A model generated the notes under the pieces. That model was not told the DNA's origin and ran no database searches. It worked only from the letters and a program-made list of their open reading frames with translations. Shown in pieces: positions 23,317 to 35,820 of a DNA stretch of 64,000 nucleotides; position 1 is the stretch's first letter; the number at the start of each line of letters is the position of its first letter. The position numbers and the translations under genes were made by a program. Source of the DNA: Hypomyces perniciosus (lineage: Eukaryota > Ascomycota > Sordariomycetes > Hypocreales > Hypocreaceae); contig SPDT01000001.1 in assembly GCA_008477525.1 (NCBI GenBank), positions 2,976,001-3,040,000 of the forward strand, in the 5' to 3' direction.

Positions 23317-25635
23317 TCATGCCGTGATGGTAAATTGTGAGGCATCGAGCTGTGCTGCTGATATCTCGCATGCCTGACAGAAGAAGACACGACTAGGATT
23401 TTCGTAGTCGTTGGTAATGCTGTAATAATTTCCTAAAAAAAAAAAGAAGAGTTAGATATTAGTTCTTCCGTCCTCAAGTTTCATTAACAGCAAGCTCACC
23501 TCTCGGCACAAACCACATCCCTCCCGCTGATATGCGAAACTGTGCCTCATTAATTGTCACCATGACCTTGCCATAGTGTACGAAAAACACCATGTGCATC
23601 TTGCGCGAGTTCTTTGGCCGCTTCTCTCCACCAGGTGGGAGATCGACCACGCCCGCACCCATGAACGGCATCGTTAATGTCTTTGCAAACCGGAACGTCG
23701 CATCACGGATCTCTGATGTTTGTACAGCGCGCGCTGAGATGGCGATGCGCTCGTCTGTGACTTGTACAGGTTCGTCATCTGCGGGCGGGTGTTCCTCGTG
23801 TTCCGGTTCCCAGAGGACAATCTCGCCTTCGACGATACCGGGGTTGAGTTCCCACTCTTCGACCTCTTCTTCCTCTGGGACGGGTTTCTTCGGTTTGGGT
23901 CGTGGTTTGCCCCGTGATGCGTTCTTGGCCGGTGGTGCTTCCTCAGGCACACGCACAATCTCCTTGATACTGGGCATGACGAATCCATCCTTATTATGGA
24001 ACATGTCATTTTGCTCCTCCTCCTCCAAAATCACCTGCTCACCCCTCCAATAATCCACAGGTTTGTATGAATGCCGGCCCGATCTCGTCTGCGTCATTAC
24101 ATCCTTGCGCATAGACACCAGGCCACGAGACTTGGGCATCGGTGGGCCCTTTTGTAACGCCACAAAAGACGCCTCACCCGCTTCTTCGTCTGCGTCCGCG
24201 CTCGCATCTGCATTAGGTTTCCGTCCCGGCCTGCCTCTAGGCTTGGATTTGCTCTCTGCCGGTGCCGGTGCTGGTGCTGGTGGCGGTTGCGTTGCAATGG
24301 CTTTACCTTTGTCGATAGGTTTTGCTTTTGATACCACGGCTTTTGATGCCACGGCCTTCGATGGCCCGGCTTTTGACACTGCTGGTGCTGTTGTGCGTTG
24401 TTTTTTTTTCCGAGGAGCCTCGTCTTCTTCTTCCTCCGCCTGTGCTTGGGGTTCCACCGTAGTGTCGACCCCAGTCGAGCCTCTCGATTTCCGTCGTTTC
24501 TTCGAATTTGACGGAGGATCATCCCGTTGCTGTTGATCCTTTTTCGATGGCCGCCCTCTCCGTCGTTGGGCGGGCACCTCCTCCTCCTCTTGTTCTTCTT
24601 CCGGCTCTTCCACCTCTTGAGGCGGCTCCTCTTCTGGCTCCTCCTCTTCTGGCTCCTCGGGAACGGATGGATCTTCTGAGGGTAGTCTGACCGGTGCCTT
24701 TTGTGCTGCCTTGGTTTTTGCCTTCGGTGCTGCTTTCGGCTCTGGCTTTGACGCTGCTTTGGCCGGCCTGCCCCGTCCCTTCTTCTTTTGCGTTTCCTTC
24801 ACAGGCTCTTCGTCTTCCTCATCGGCTTCGGCTTCGGCTCTTGATCCAGGGCCCACGGGGTCGCTCCGCATCGCATCGACCATTTGCATAGAGGCCTCTA
24901 CCATATCATCAATATCCAGATCATCGTCGCCACCCATAACGTCCTCCAGTTCTTCCGACTCGTCCCTGTGATGATGTGAAGTGCCGTTTACTGCTGCCGC
25001 CTTTTGCTTCCCATTGACCTTGGCCTGTTGCTTGCCCTTGACGGTGAAATTGAGCTTCCGGGTTACCGTTGCGTTGTCGGCGCTCGCGTTGCGCGTCGGT
25101 GACAATGATCGGTCCATGCGTGAGTTTCTGCGCGCGGGTGAGTTGAGGTTGGTCTTGAGGGGGGATCGACTTCGAGGGATGGGGTACTGGATGCTTCGCT
25201 GGCTCTTCAGCACTGTTCGGGGGCCGGGTCCGGCGCCTATAACAAAACAAACACTCAGACATCAGTTCTCTTGTTCGGTCGCTCTGTGATAGCTGGGAGG
25301 CTGGCTGGCTCACTTGATGAAATCTCCATGTCCTCACTGCCAGAGCCATCTTCTTCTTCGCTGGCGGACTTGCTGCTGCGTGGTGACGAGAAGATAGCCT
25401 CGAGGGGCTGCATGCCGTGCTCATCGCGTACTCCCGAGTCCTTCAAAAAAGCGCCCGTTTTCCTGTGCCAACGATTAGGATTTTTGTTCGTTTTCCGCAT
25501 AGTCATCCCCCCCTTGCAGCTCAATTCGATGTGTTCCGGATAATCGCAAACCTACCGGCCTCGAACACCAAGCTCGTGGAAGCCTTGCTGCTCAGCAGCA
25601 GCGCCTCCGCGCTTCCCGCCGCCGCCTCGGGCCAT
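23317..25635 (-). CDS. mif2: Inner kinetochore protein CENP-C/Mif2
   Basis: Predicted 693-residue centromere protein that binds CENP-A nucleosomes and links them to the outer kinetochore. Exons on the minus strand: 25635-25556, 25462-25314, 25236-23500, 23432-23317; introns 93, 77 and 67 nt. The N-terminus has the Mif2 N-terminal motif GRKTGAFLKDSGVRDEHGM. The centre is long, acidic and Lys-rich with AT-hook-like GRGRP, GRPSKK and GRPGRK segments. The CENP-C signature SGRHSYKPVDYWRGEQ lies near residue 460, and a C-terminal cupin dimerisation domain covers about residues 590-690. The last short exon, found only by splicing through a poly-T acceptor, completes the cupin. Divergent from rnh201. 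Confidence 0.93.
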
Positions 25636-26267
25636 TGTCTATCTCTCGATTGCCCTCCACAGAGTGTGCGAGGCTGCGCAGCCAACAAACGGAAAGCGTC
25701 TTCGGCGCCAGAACAAATTCCGAATTATTCAGATCGATTAGCTGATGGCCGGCGACGAAATTTGTGCGTTTTGCGCTGGGCGGCAAAAAAGCATTGGATT
25801 TGTATGGAGCAATAGCTTTGACGCGCTTGTTGACGTGTTGGAGAGAGAGATGCGCAACATTTAGCGGTGGGCAGGACAGGGATGTTTGGCCTTGTAGAGT
25901 TTTTGGCGGGCCAATTTTTCGGGCAGCTCCAGCACGTGTTCCTGAGCTCCAGCGGTGAGGTGAGCCTCAAGTTACCTAACGCGTCAAAAAAAGATGAGAC
26001 GCGTCGAGGGACATGCACTAGTAGTAGTACTACTCCGTACCTTAGGTAGCTAAGAATCAATTAGACGAACCCAAGTCCATGAGTATCGCAACAAAGCGCA
26101 ATAGAGATTGATCAGCTCTGTTGTGTCTTTCTTCATTTCTTCCTTTCTTTCTTTCGGTTAATTATTCGATACCGAGTACGGCGCTCTCGTCCTCCAACAT
26201 CTCCAACAAACACATAGCTTCAACATCACCAGATTTCTACAAGCAGACAGACAAGCAGACAGACAGC
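25636..26267. promoter_or_regulatory. Divergent promoter between mif2 and rnh201
   Basis: 632 bp between two divergently transcribed genes with nuclear chromosome roles. No gene is supported. A TACTCCGTA copy lies at 26031-26039. A purine/pyrimidine-asymmetric CTTTCTTTC stretch near 26130-26155 and an ACAGACAAGCAGACAGACAG leader directly precede the rnh201 start. Confidence 0.45.
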
Positions 26268-27272
26268 ATGGGCACTCCCGATCCAACACCGACGACAAAA
26301 CCACCATCGGGGACCTTCATCCCTCCCTCTATCCACCGCTCCGTCCTCCTCTCCGGCGCAACCTTCTCCCACTTCTCGCCTATCCCGCCCTCACTCCTCC
26401 CAACCGACCCCTCCGATCCGTCCTCCGCTCCGCCCTGCGTCCTCGGCGTCGACGAAGCCGGCCGCGGCCCCGTTCTCGGCCCCATGGTCTACGGCGTCTT
26501 CTTCCTCCCGACCTCCCTCTCCGACCCTCTCCTGCGCGAAACCCACCACTTCGACGACTCCAAAGTCCTCACCGCCGCCGTCCGCTCCTCGCTCATGGAG
26601 ACGCTCTGCACGCCGGACACAGACCTACACGATTCCTGCGGCTGGGCCACGACCTCTCTATCCGCGAGGGATATCGGCGCAAACATGCTGAAGCCCGCCA
26701 TGTATAATCTGAATGCCCAGGCCATGGATGCGACGGTGGAGCTTATCAAAGCTGTGTTTGCAAAGGGCGTCAACATCCAGGAGATATACGTCGATACCAT
26801 CGGTCCGCCTGCGACGTACCAGGCCAAGCTCCAGCGTGTCTTTCCCACCGCCAAAGTCACCGTTGCGAAAAAGGCAGATAGTCTATACGCATGCGTCAGC
26901 GCCGCCTCCGTCTGCGCAAAAGTAACCCGCGACGCTGCCCTGGAAGTCTTGTACCACGGCCGCCAGGCTGCCAACGGAGAGGAGGGAGACGGAACGATGG
27001 AATGGGGCTCGGGGTACCCTTCCGATGCGAAGGCTGTGGGATGGTTGCGCAGTAACATGCATCCGTTGTTTGGATGGGGTCCGGAGTGTCGGTTTAGTTG
27101 GGGCACGGCGAAGGACATGCTTGAGGGGCATGGCGTCAAGGTGGATTGGCCAGCAGAGGAAGATGGTGAGACAAGGAGAGTGACGGAGTTCTTTGTGTCG
27201 GGCGATCAGACAAAACAAGGGAATGAGTTGACGACATGGTTTGGCACACCAGCGGGTCCAGAAGCATTCTAA
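26268..27272 (+). CDS. rnh201: Ribonuclease H2 catalytic subunit A
   Basis: Predicted 334-residue intronless RNase HII/H2A. It cuts RNA in RNA-DNA hybrids and starts removal of single ribonucleotides from genomic DNA, acting in the nucleus with two accessory subunits. The catalytic DEAGRGP motif lies at residues 62-68, followed by DDSKVL near residue 97, a third acidic site in the IYVDTIGPP segment and the CAKVTRD motif. I chose the ATG at 26268 in AGCATGG context because the 49 codons from an earlier in-frame ATG at 26121 are simple sequence (the TDKQTD part comes from an ACAGACAAG repeat). The earlier start remains possible. Confidence 0.93.
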   Translation: MGTPDPTPTTKPPSGTFIPPSIHRSVLLSGATFSHFSPIPPSLLPTDPSDPSSAPPCVLGVDEAGRGPVLGPMVYGVFFLPTSLSDPLLRETHHFDDSKVLTAAVRSSLMETLCTPDTDLHDSCGWATTSLSARDIGANMLKPAMYNLNAQAMDATVELIKAVFAKGVNIQEIYVDTIGPPATYQAKLQRVFPTAKVTVAKKADSLYACVSAASVCAKVTRDAALEVLYHGRQAANGEEGDGTMEWGSGYPSDAKAVGWLRSNMHPLFGWGPECRFSWGTAKDMLEGHGVKVDWPAEEDGETRRVTEFFVSGDQTKQGNELTTWFGTPAGPEAF

Positions 27273-27561
27273 AAAGGGGCTGCAAATATGGAAGAATTCG
27301 ATGTGGGCAACGACTTGTATATCATGGAGCGATCAAGGGAACATGAGAAGAGGACTGGTTAGTCATTCTGGGTCAAGATACCGGCGTTAGGATATTTGGG
27401 TTAGCTATGTAGTATTTTGATTTTGCGTAGACATTACGGAGTACATCGTATCCTATTCGCTATTCATCTCGCAGCACGCTTTCCTTCTTTTCTTCCCAGG
27501 GTGATATGTCTTGTCTTTGTACGTTGAACATTTCTTACTTTTCGTCCGTTGCTATTTTCAT

Positions 27562-30337
27562 TCAGATGTCATCAAGGTCTTCAACCTGGGCCGAGGTCTT
27601 CTTTCCCCGGCTATCCAATGTGTCCAGGCTGATTGCGCTGTCTTGCCTCGGCGGCATCGCCAATGCCTGTCGGGCTGTGTCCGAGTTGGCCACGAACTCG
27701 CGGAGCTGTTGCTTGGCAATGTCTAGACCCTGGTTGACTGCGGCATTGCCCATCTGCATCATAGGGCCGAGCAAGTTGAGTGTGTAGGCGACATATGTGC
27801 CACCACCAATCATAAGAATGAGGATGCATAGAATTGGGTTTCGCAAAACTAGGAAGGGCATTAGCAATCACACATTCTGCCAAGAGGAACTCGAAAACAC
27901 GCAAATACTCACCCATGAAGATTTCGTTCCATCCAAGTACCAGCAGAAGGATATAAAAGTACCATGGAACTTGAGTCATGCCGCCAATGGCACTGCGTTT
28001 AGCCTCAACGTAAACGCCGTCGGCTGTCTTCTTGAACCGCACCACCAGGTCTTGCCGCTTGGTTTCGCTGAGAACGGTCATTTCTTCCTCGAGGCTCTTA
28101 CCTTCGTCCTCGTCAACACCACCGATCGGCGCCAGATCCTCCTCGTCGCCGACTTCGACGCCGCTAGGCTGTGGGCCAATAAAGTCAACCAGGCCAGGAG
28201 GAGCAACTGTAGATGCGAGCCTGAATTTAGACAGGAGGGGGATCAGTGTGAGTGTCGACTCTCTGGCTTTGGTATAGATGCCCTCAATGTCATCAGAAGG
28301 CCGCCATATACGTGGCACACCGGCCTCGTCGTACCGGAACTTGTCTTCAAAGTTTTCCCTAAGTTTCAAGAGGATGTTGCCCTCCATGACCTCCTCATCG
28401 ATCTTCTCGCGGAGGCCGACCCAGCTCTTCCGTCGTAGGCGCCACAAGCCGACCTCAACTTCAGCATCGCTGGCGTCGAAGCTCTTGGCTCGAGCGGCGA
28501 AGCGTCCTTCAGCTTCGCTAACGACACCCGTAAAGACCGCCCAGATTCGATCCCAAAGATCCTTCTCTGTGGCGGGCTTCTCCCCTTCTTCGGGGGCCCC
28601 TGATCCTCCTCTTCCAGATCCTAACTTGTTGAACTCTAGGCCAACGGCATCCCCTAACCGAGACTTAACCCAGCGTTCCACTCGCGTGGCCAGCCGTCGG
28701 ATCTCCTCCTTTCGCAGCTTTCCACTGACCTCGTCTAGCTCAGATTCGAAGAGCTGATGTTGAGAGGCGAAGTTGGTCCACGCAACACCCTCGATTGCCA
28801 AGCTGTCGATCTCCACCTTGAAGATCTCCAGCGTCTTCTTCTTCTCATTTGCTACAATGTCTGCGAACTCATAGGCTCCACCAGCTTTCTGCCCAGCTTT
28901 GACCTTGTTTGTGACAGCCTCGCTGAAAGCTGCAACCCCGGCCTTGTGAGCAGCCGCAATCTGTCCTTGGAACAAAGCCTTGAGGCGTCCATCAACCTTG
29001 CCTTCCAGCTCCTGTTTTTTACGCGTATAAACACCCTTGTGGTAACGGCTGGCCTGTACCTCAAAGGCTCTGAAACATTTTCCACGAGCCTCACTAGCAG
29101 TAACACCAAGGTCAGGCAGGACGATAGCCTTGCCCAACTTTGACGCCTCGGTCTGCTTCTCCTCGAGGGGAGCAAGGACTATGTCAAACGACACCAAAAC
29201 CTCGCGTGAGATCTCATCGCACCGGAACTGAGCGAGAAGCTCTTGCTGGGTAGGCAGATCCAGATCCTTGTTATTGACAATCTGATCCCAAATGCCATCC
29301 GCGTAGGCGGACAAACCATCCGCAGGGATCCTCCGATGGTACTCGGGTAAGAAGATGCCTCCTTCGAGCTCACTCTCGCCGTGGTCTCCGTTCATTGCTG
29401 ATCGGTGTCCAGGGGCAAACCTTGCTCCCAACAGCTTGACCTCGCTCTCGAATTTGTCTCCTTGGAGAATCTTGTGAGGAAGGGCGGCGAAGCCGAAGTC
29501 AAAGTAATCCTCAATGCGAGATTGCTCTAGACCTTGGGGCTTCGAGATTGATGACCAGATCTTGGTCAGATCCTGGATCAGGGTGTTTCGGAGATTGGCC
29601 AATGGCGTTGTTCCAAGGTGGTCACGAATGACAAAGAACAGCAGGGATCTCGGAGTAGAGCTGCAACAAATCGTTAGCATTTAATATATTCGCAGAGTTT
29701 GGAGTCATTAGGGGATTTACTTCTTATCCTTGAGGAAGATCTGCAGGTTCACCTCAAACACCGTCTTGAGCAGGCCCATGTTTGCACCTTGATACAAACC
29801 AACCTGGTGCTCCCAGATGTTGATGATGAGGACTTCACTGGTAGCCAATGCAAAGAGTGCACTCTTACGCTCAAAGTCCTGGTCCTCGCCACGTTCACGA
29901 CCATCAGTACCTTCGACATCCATAACAAGAATGTTGTCGGCCATCTTAGTCCCCGCACTCTGCTCACGCTTGTTCTTGGACATCCAGATGCCCTTGGTCG
30001 TCTGCCGGCGCTCGGTCTCGGACATGACAGAAAAGCTGGTGCCAAACAAATGGTTCAGCAGGGTCGACTTGCCGGTAGACTGGGACCCAAAGACGGAGAT
30101 GAGGTGGTAGTTGAAGCCTGATTCGGCGACTCGCATGGCCTGGAGATAGTCGTTCAAGTTGGTGCTGCAGCCACGGGAAGTATATCGTTAGCTACACGAC
30201 TTCTAACTGTAGGGGAGCATGGGAAACGTATTCCCAGCAACGCACTTGAACTCCTTGTCCTCATCAATGACCTGAACGCCATGTCCGTAGGTGCCGTTGG
30301 TGGGCTTATCGCCCACCGCCGAGAAGTGGCCATTCAT
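27562..30337 (-). CDS. sey1: ER membrane-fusion GTPase Sey1
   Basis: Predicted 856-residue dynamin-like GTPase of the Sey1/RHD3/atlastin group that fuses ER tubules. Minus-strand exons: 30337-30246, 30164-29721, 29660-27913, 27848-27562; introns 81, 60 and 64 nt. The P-loop GSQSTGKST is at about residues 57-65, switch/G3 [13 protein letters not shown] follows, and the G4-like FVIRDH is in exon 3. A long helical bundle covers the middle. Two closely spaced hydrophobic spans near residues 745-800 ([12 protein letters not shown] and [13 protein letters not shown]) form the ER hairpin. The tail is polar. Length and order match the family, so the first ATG, two bases before an alternative out-of-frame ATG, is well supported. 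Confidence 0.95.
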
Positions 30338-31153
30338 GATTGCGATATGCACGAGAGCGTAGAAAGTCGAAAAGACATCAGTCCTAGGTTAAAGGCACAA
30401 GAGACTACCGCTCGCTCCAGCTGGAGAAAATTGAATAGGAAAGCGAAGGGTGGTGAATGTGAATCAGAAAGTCGGTAGGAGAGAGTGGGATGGTTTGAAG
30501 CGTGTGACCGCATATCTGGCCCGGACATATGATCCGGTAGCACAAAGAGTGTGGCGGTGCTGTGGCTCACGTGGCTTAGATAAATTTCAAACACATTTGA
30601 TTTGGCATTGTAGCCTCGGCAGCCACGCAACAAAGCGCATATGGAACCCCCTGCGTTTTGTCTCATAAAGCAGTGAGGTGTCGTGCATCAGTGCCCAGAT
30701 TGACGTGCAGTAGATCGCCACATGTTGTCCCACGTCAATGTCGCAAGACACAGATCGTATCTCGATTATGATACTTTGAGCGGTGGGCTTGAATTCGCTC
30801 TCTCGGGCTGGTCACTGGTTGATATTTGGCACTTATGCCTCTAATAATACGGAGTACACATTCAGCTGTCAACTCACAACTTGCCAAGTCGACAGTCCAC
30901 TTATATACAATTCACCAATGCAGGAATAGGCCCATTGAGGATCCGATGAGGGGAACTACTGCAAAGATACCCAACGAACTTTTTTTTTTTTTAAACGCAT
31001 CGTAACTCTGATATGAAGGTCTTTCGATATAGAGCATCAGGTAAAATGAAACATGGTCGTAATTCTCTACAGTGCAGTATGTGCGTTTATATGCATCTAC
31101 TTCGAAAAGCGCTATTAACAAAGTGCAATCGGATCAAACTCAACCCTCCGCGT
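30338..31153. other. Intergenic region between sey1 and alpha-galactosidase A
   Basis: Promoter side of sey1 and 3' side of the GH27 gene. No coding sequence is supported. A TACGGAGTA copy lies at 30848-30856, and a 12-base T run near 30980. Confidence 0.5.
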
Positions 31154-32673
31154 TTAAGCACGAGTCAGAGTCAACAAGACACTCTCGCCAGGTCCCAGTC
31201 TCGCGCTGACGCCATTGTTTTGCTTGCCAAGATCCTTATTGGCCCAAACGTCCTTGACCTTGAATGGGCCGTTGATGCCCAGATCGCTCCACGAGGCCGA
31301 AACTGTCTGCGTGCCGGAGATGCTGGTGCCGAAGCCACCCTGGCCTTTGTCGGGACCGTAGTTGGCAAGCACGACGACGGCATTACCATTGTTGTCAGGA
31401 CCAGCAATCCAAGCCTGGAGCTGCTTAGCAGCCTGTCCACCGGTGCCAGGGTTACGCGGCTGAATAGGGTATCGGGCTGTGAAGTCAGCGACGGCCAGGG
31501 CTGCCTTGTTGGTGAGCAAGCTCAATCCAAGACTATCGATATGCGTAAGATCGGAGCCAGTGATAAGATTGGAGCCCGCTGCGATCCAGTGGGTCATGAT
31601 CGTCTTTCGTTGGGCGTCTGTGACTCCCGTAATCGAGGCATCGTTGCCAACATACATGTTATCCAGATCCGGGTAGACGTTCAGCTGGTCAAAGAACTGC
31701 AGTCCAGCCAGGATCCATTGACGATAGTTGTCAATGGCTCGCTGAACAACCTCCCACTGGACAAAAGTGGAGGCACCACTGTTGTTGATGTCCTGGTCAG
31801 TGCGCATGGAATCGGCATTGTCGTTCCAGATCTGGAAGTACTTTTGGGTCCTATCCAGCTTCCAGGAGATGTCCAGACGCATCTGGCGTCCAGTCTGTTT
31901 AATGGCCTGGTGCCAGGCCACGACGCAGGCACTCTGGTCTGCTGGGAGGTTCTGGCCGTTATCGGGCGAACCGGGGGTAACGAAATCAAGTTTGACAAAG
32001 TCGACACCCCTATACAACAAATGCGGTTAGTCTCTGTCGATCTTTTATCAGGGGTTTGAAACAGCGGTAAGCTGATGTCAGCACTATTAAGATTAGCACT
32101 TCATAATACATACCAAGACGCAAAGAGGTCGGCCGCAGCGTTATGCCACTGTTGCACTTCGGGTCGAGTGTAGTCGAAGACACAACGGACAAGGCCTTGG
32201 TCGCCAGTGCACACATCGCCAATCTTGGTGTTGGTGTTGAAGATGGTCTTGCCCCTGTCGGCGATGAAGGCACCTGGCACAACATAGAGACCGAGCTTCA
32301 GGCCCTTGCTGTGAAGGTGGTCCGCCAACTGAGGGATGTTGAAGACGGAATCGTCGTAAATGATGCGGCCAAACTCATCGCCGTTTCCGCCGACAGACCA
32401 GCCAGAGTCCAAGCTGCAATAGTCGTAGCCGGGGAGAGAAGCCAGGCGATCACACTGAGCAATGACATGGTCCTGATCGAACCTGAAGCCAGGAAGCGTG
32501 GCACCGTTTGCCTGAAGTCCAAACGAGTTCCAGCCACGAGCTGGGGTCTTGAATCCATTGGGAGTCTGTCCATAGGAGATGACCTTGAGGGCTTTGGCTC
32601 GGCTGACATTGGGAGCCGCGAATGCAGCGGTGGCACCAAGGCCGAGGATCAACGCGGAGGTTAGGCTATGCAT
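31154..32673 (-). CDS. Secreted GH27 alpha-galactosidase A
   Basis: Predicted 471-residue glycoside hydrolase family 27 enzyme, likely removing terminal alpha-linked galactose (or a related pyranose) from oligo- or polysaccharides outside the cell. Exons: 32673-32114 and 32009-31154; the 104-nt intron splits the Trp codon before GVDFVKLDF. A signal peptide covers about residues 1-20 (LILGLGATAAFA). GWNSFG near residue 47, YCSLDSGWS near 93 and VKLDF with the presumed nucleophile Asp195 are the GH27 landmarks. The motif VKLDF rather than LKYDNC separates it from the second GH27 gene at 38423; substrate may differ. It belongs to a four-gene sugar-use cluster with that gene, the MFS transporter and the Zn2Cys6 regulator. 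Confidence 0.9.
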
Positions 32674-34123
32674 CGCGATGGCTTTCGACGATGTCTCTAA
32701 AAAGCGAATTGGCGAATAGTCGAGCGCGAACTTGCTGGAATGGATTGTGAGCTTGGTATCCTATTTTTTGAGGATTTTGTGCAAGGTCTAGCACTTTATA
32801 ACGTGCATTGAGCTGGGGGCATTGAGCTGGGGGAGACGGATAGACTCACTCAAAACCCACAGTTCTTGACAGAGAAGACTCGTTGAATCGTACGGAGTAG
32901 AGCTAATCATACTCCCCGGGAACAAGGCAACTGAGCCGTTTTATACTTTTCCATGACCCCGTAATTTTTAACCTTCTGACCGAATGAGTCGTGATCACCG
33001 CTGCTCGTCTTGGCGATCATGGGCCTCTCTGTGCATTAACATTGCAGCTGGTGACGGACATTTCGTCGGATTCACTCTGGCTGGGCGACTGGAGCTGGTG
33101 AGCTTTGTCAGCGTTAAGGTAGGTAGGATACAGACGATATTACGTAGAGCAGGGACGGGGTTACATTGTGGACGGGGGTTGGGGTTGGATATCCAATCCC
33201 ATTGGGTTGGCATTTGCTGACCCACGTGTCTGATCTCGGTACCCAGGCTTTTACTATTTGTGGTAATAGTACTAGTATGCGAAGGATCAAACTAAGGAAG
33301 AACAGGCATAGTGGAAGTGAGAAATCTAATAACATTTCCAGCTTGGGAATCACATGCAGACGAGACGAGACGGTATCAAGGGGTTTTCTGCAAAGGACTC
33401 CGTACCTCGTACCAATACGGAGTATTGCGTGCCGTCTATACTCGTATCGTATAGTGAAGGTGGGGGGCAAAGGAGCAAACTTGGACGTCAGAATAAAGCG
33501 AAAGAAAACGAGGAAATGCAATCCGTAGCGACGGAGACTTGGCAATGACAAGACGGTTAATTATTCGGATTTCTGTCTTCTTTGCAGCGACTTCCCCTCG
33601 CGTAGATATTCCAGGCAGGCCTCCTACCTACTAATTACAAGGTTAGGAGATGCTAGTATTAGTGCTACCTGCTAATCTTGGATTTGGATGCGGTTACACC
33701 TCGCTCCGGCGCTAGAGTTGATCAAGGACCGAACCCTTTCATTGGTACCTATCAGACATTGGGATCGGCCTCATATGAATTTCTCCTACTGTTACTGTTA
33801 GTAGTAGTATTGGTAGTAGTAGTACTAGTACTTATTAATAGTACCTACCTAGTAGTACTCCGTAGTGCGGAGTGCTTTACGAGTAGGAACCCGAAGGGAA
33901 AGTCTCAATCTCCACCCTACCTGCCATCAGAACTGCTCCATCCGGGTTGCAACTTGCAACTGCAAGGAGATAGAAGTACGCATGCATAGGATGAAGGATT
34001 TTCCGACTGATCGAAACAACTTATGTTGCTGCCAATCCATACTGTCTCGAATACCTGCTCTTCGTCTTTCTTCTCATTCTTCTCTATTCTCATCAACGCC
34101 TCCCTCGTATGCGACACTCCTTA
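32674..34123. promoter_or_regulatory. Upstream region of alpha-galactosidase A
   Basis: About 1.45 kb without a supported gene. It must include the minus-strand promoter of the GH27 gene and the 3' end of the Mpv17-like gene. TACGGAGTA copies lie at 32891-32899, 33416-33424 and (reverse form) 33856-33864; the 33416 copy pairs with ACTCCGTA at 33397-33404 to form a possible 8-bp hairpin. Simple TAGTAG-type repeats occur near 33795-33860. Confidence 0.5.
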
Positions 34124-34842
34124 TTACTTGATCTGCTTAAAGCTGAGAAATACCCCCCATCCAAGCCCCGCAAGACTACCCACCAATTGCCGATAGTCGA
34201 ACGGCACAACCACCAGGTTCAAGAGGCAAACAAGCGGCCAGACGCGGTATCCCGCAAATAGCATGGGCCAGAAGTCCTGCAATCGACACGTCAGTCCTCC
34301 TGCATCGTCACACTCCTTGAGTTGGATTGGTGGGCAATTTCACGCTGGTGATGCTGTCCCAAATCTGGGTGTAGCTCTGAGATGTCATCTGGCCCATCAG
34401 ACAAATGAACAGGAGCGTGTTGATCGACGCACTGAGTGTCTGGTCCAGGACAAACTTAGCCACCGTGTTAGCGATATTCAGTTTTCCGCCAGAAGTCTTT
34501 CCCTCTTCCTTTGACGAGGATTTCAACTTCGACGAAGACTTCGACGAAGACTTCGTCGGCGTTGGCGTCGTCGTGGGGAATGTCTCTTCAAGCCACTCCT
34601 GCCACCTATAATTCGGTGGCGTTGTGAGCACCGTGTACACTATGAATCGTATTATGGAGGTGAAATCGACATTATTCATGGACTATGTGGATGAATACTC
34701 AATTAGTGAGCACGGCACGTTGACGATAGAACAGTGCTGAACCAACCCGCTTTCGATACGCAAGGATGCCTTGAGCAAGTATTCCGGAAAGGCCATTGAG
34801 CAGGGTGGCCTGGATGGTTGCCGCTGTGACTTTGGAATCCAT
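34124..34842 (-). CDS. Mpv17/PMP22 family membrane protein
   Basis: Predicted 195-residue integral membrane protein of peroxisomes or mitochondria. Exons: 34842-34747, 34682-34344, 34276-34124; introns 64 and 67 nt. Family landmarks are the N-terminal TATIQATLLNGLSGILAQ, the TPPNYRWQEWLE segment in exon 2 and the C-terminal DFWPMLFAGYRVWPLV followed by VPFDYRQLVGSLAGLGWGVFLS, equivalent to the conserved WP-P-R end of Mpv17 proteins. A Thr/Ser/Lys-rich insert (SSSKSSSKLKSSSKEEGK) sits after the first conserved block, where family members have a short loop. It lies inside the sugar-use cluster, but nothing ties its function to sugars. Confidence 0.85.
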
Positions 34843-35820
34843 GACGACGGTAATGACCTGGACAGCATCGCCAACATGTCACCAGGCGGATTTTGCAATC
34901 CAATCATTAAGTACGTGTTCTTCCATGGCGCTATTTGAACGCTACTACCGGAAACAAGCAGTTGGGAATTTAGGTATCATCCGTGAATAAGCCCGAACAA
35001 TTGTCAGATCCGGGGCCGTTCCGTTCGGGTTGTGTCAATCCCTCGGATGATGAGACGGGGCAACGACGCCAACAAAGAGACCTGCTCCTTAGTACACACA
35101 GCATACGCAAGGTGCATGAGTGAAGAACTCCATCATACGAAGGACCCCAACCACTAGCAGAAGCTGAGGATGAGTAGCCAGGCCCGAAATCCCGGTCCGC
35201 TCCATGCGACGGGTAATGAACAATGTACGGAGCACGAACACTTCACGGCGTTGCCACCACCAATTGTGAAGTGTGGCACTGTCCATCGTTTGGATCGAGG
35301 CGCCAGCCATGTTTTGCCGATGGCTTCAAGCCCCTGCATCACCCCGCATCGTATAGCCAGAAGGGGAAATGCTCGGAGCGAGAAGCTGGTTTGTCAAGCC
35401 TCTGCGTTCTCCGCGGTTTTCCTGCAACATGGTTTTTTCCCCAGAACCCACACACCCACCTGTGCGGGGAGTGGGTGGCCAATTGCGGGGTGAAAGCAAA
35501 TGAGTCGAGACCCTGTCGGGACACCCTTGGTGACAACAACAAGACTCGGGGATATGTATGGTCTCTCCATCGTTGAGCTCGATGGTAGAAGTTGGCCAAT
35601 CTATATAAAGTCGGCAGGCCAGGGCGTGCATGGCCGTGGATGGAGTGAACTGATCACATCACGAGTCAGAGTAAATTGGATGCTAAGACAAAAGAAGCAT
35701 TGTCTTGTATCACACATATTTGACTGACAATCACCTCCTGTTACTCAGACCCTGCCGTCTCCCAGGAAAAGCTTCCCCATATTTGATTTTCACCATCAGT
35801 TTCTGCACACGGGCGTCACC
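34843..35820. promoter_or_regulatory. Divergent region upstream of the MFS sugar transporter
   Basis: No gene is firmly supported; a 73-codon minus frame at 35089-35310 is unrecognised. For the transporter I see a TATA box TATATAAA at 35602-35609, CCAAT at 35479-35483 and two GCGGGG words at 35464-35469 and 35485-35490 that fit the CreA/Mig1 consensus SYGGRG. This would fit glucose repression, but such short words also occur by chance. Confidence 0.5.

Noticed and set aside
24063..24536. Ala/Ser/Gly-rich frame antisense to mif2
   Set aside because: Shadow of the low-complexity Lys/Glu/Pro-rich centre of CENP-C.
26121..26267. Longer N-terminus for RNase H2A
   Set aside because: The extra 49 codons are simple sequence from pyrimidine and ACAGACAAG repeats; the ATG at 26268 has better context. 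Not fully excluded.
27797..28438. 213-codon frame antisense to sey1
   Set aside because: Lies opposite conserved Sey1 sequence and spans its last intron; no recognisable features.
31013..32059. 348-codon frame antisense to alpha-galactosidase A
   Set aside because: Mirror of a GH27 coding exon, crosses its intron and has no domain of its own.
35089..35342. Overlapping minus-strand frames before the MFS permease
   Set aside because: Two short frames share the same DNA, neither has a recognisable motif or good start; probably promoter DNA.
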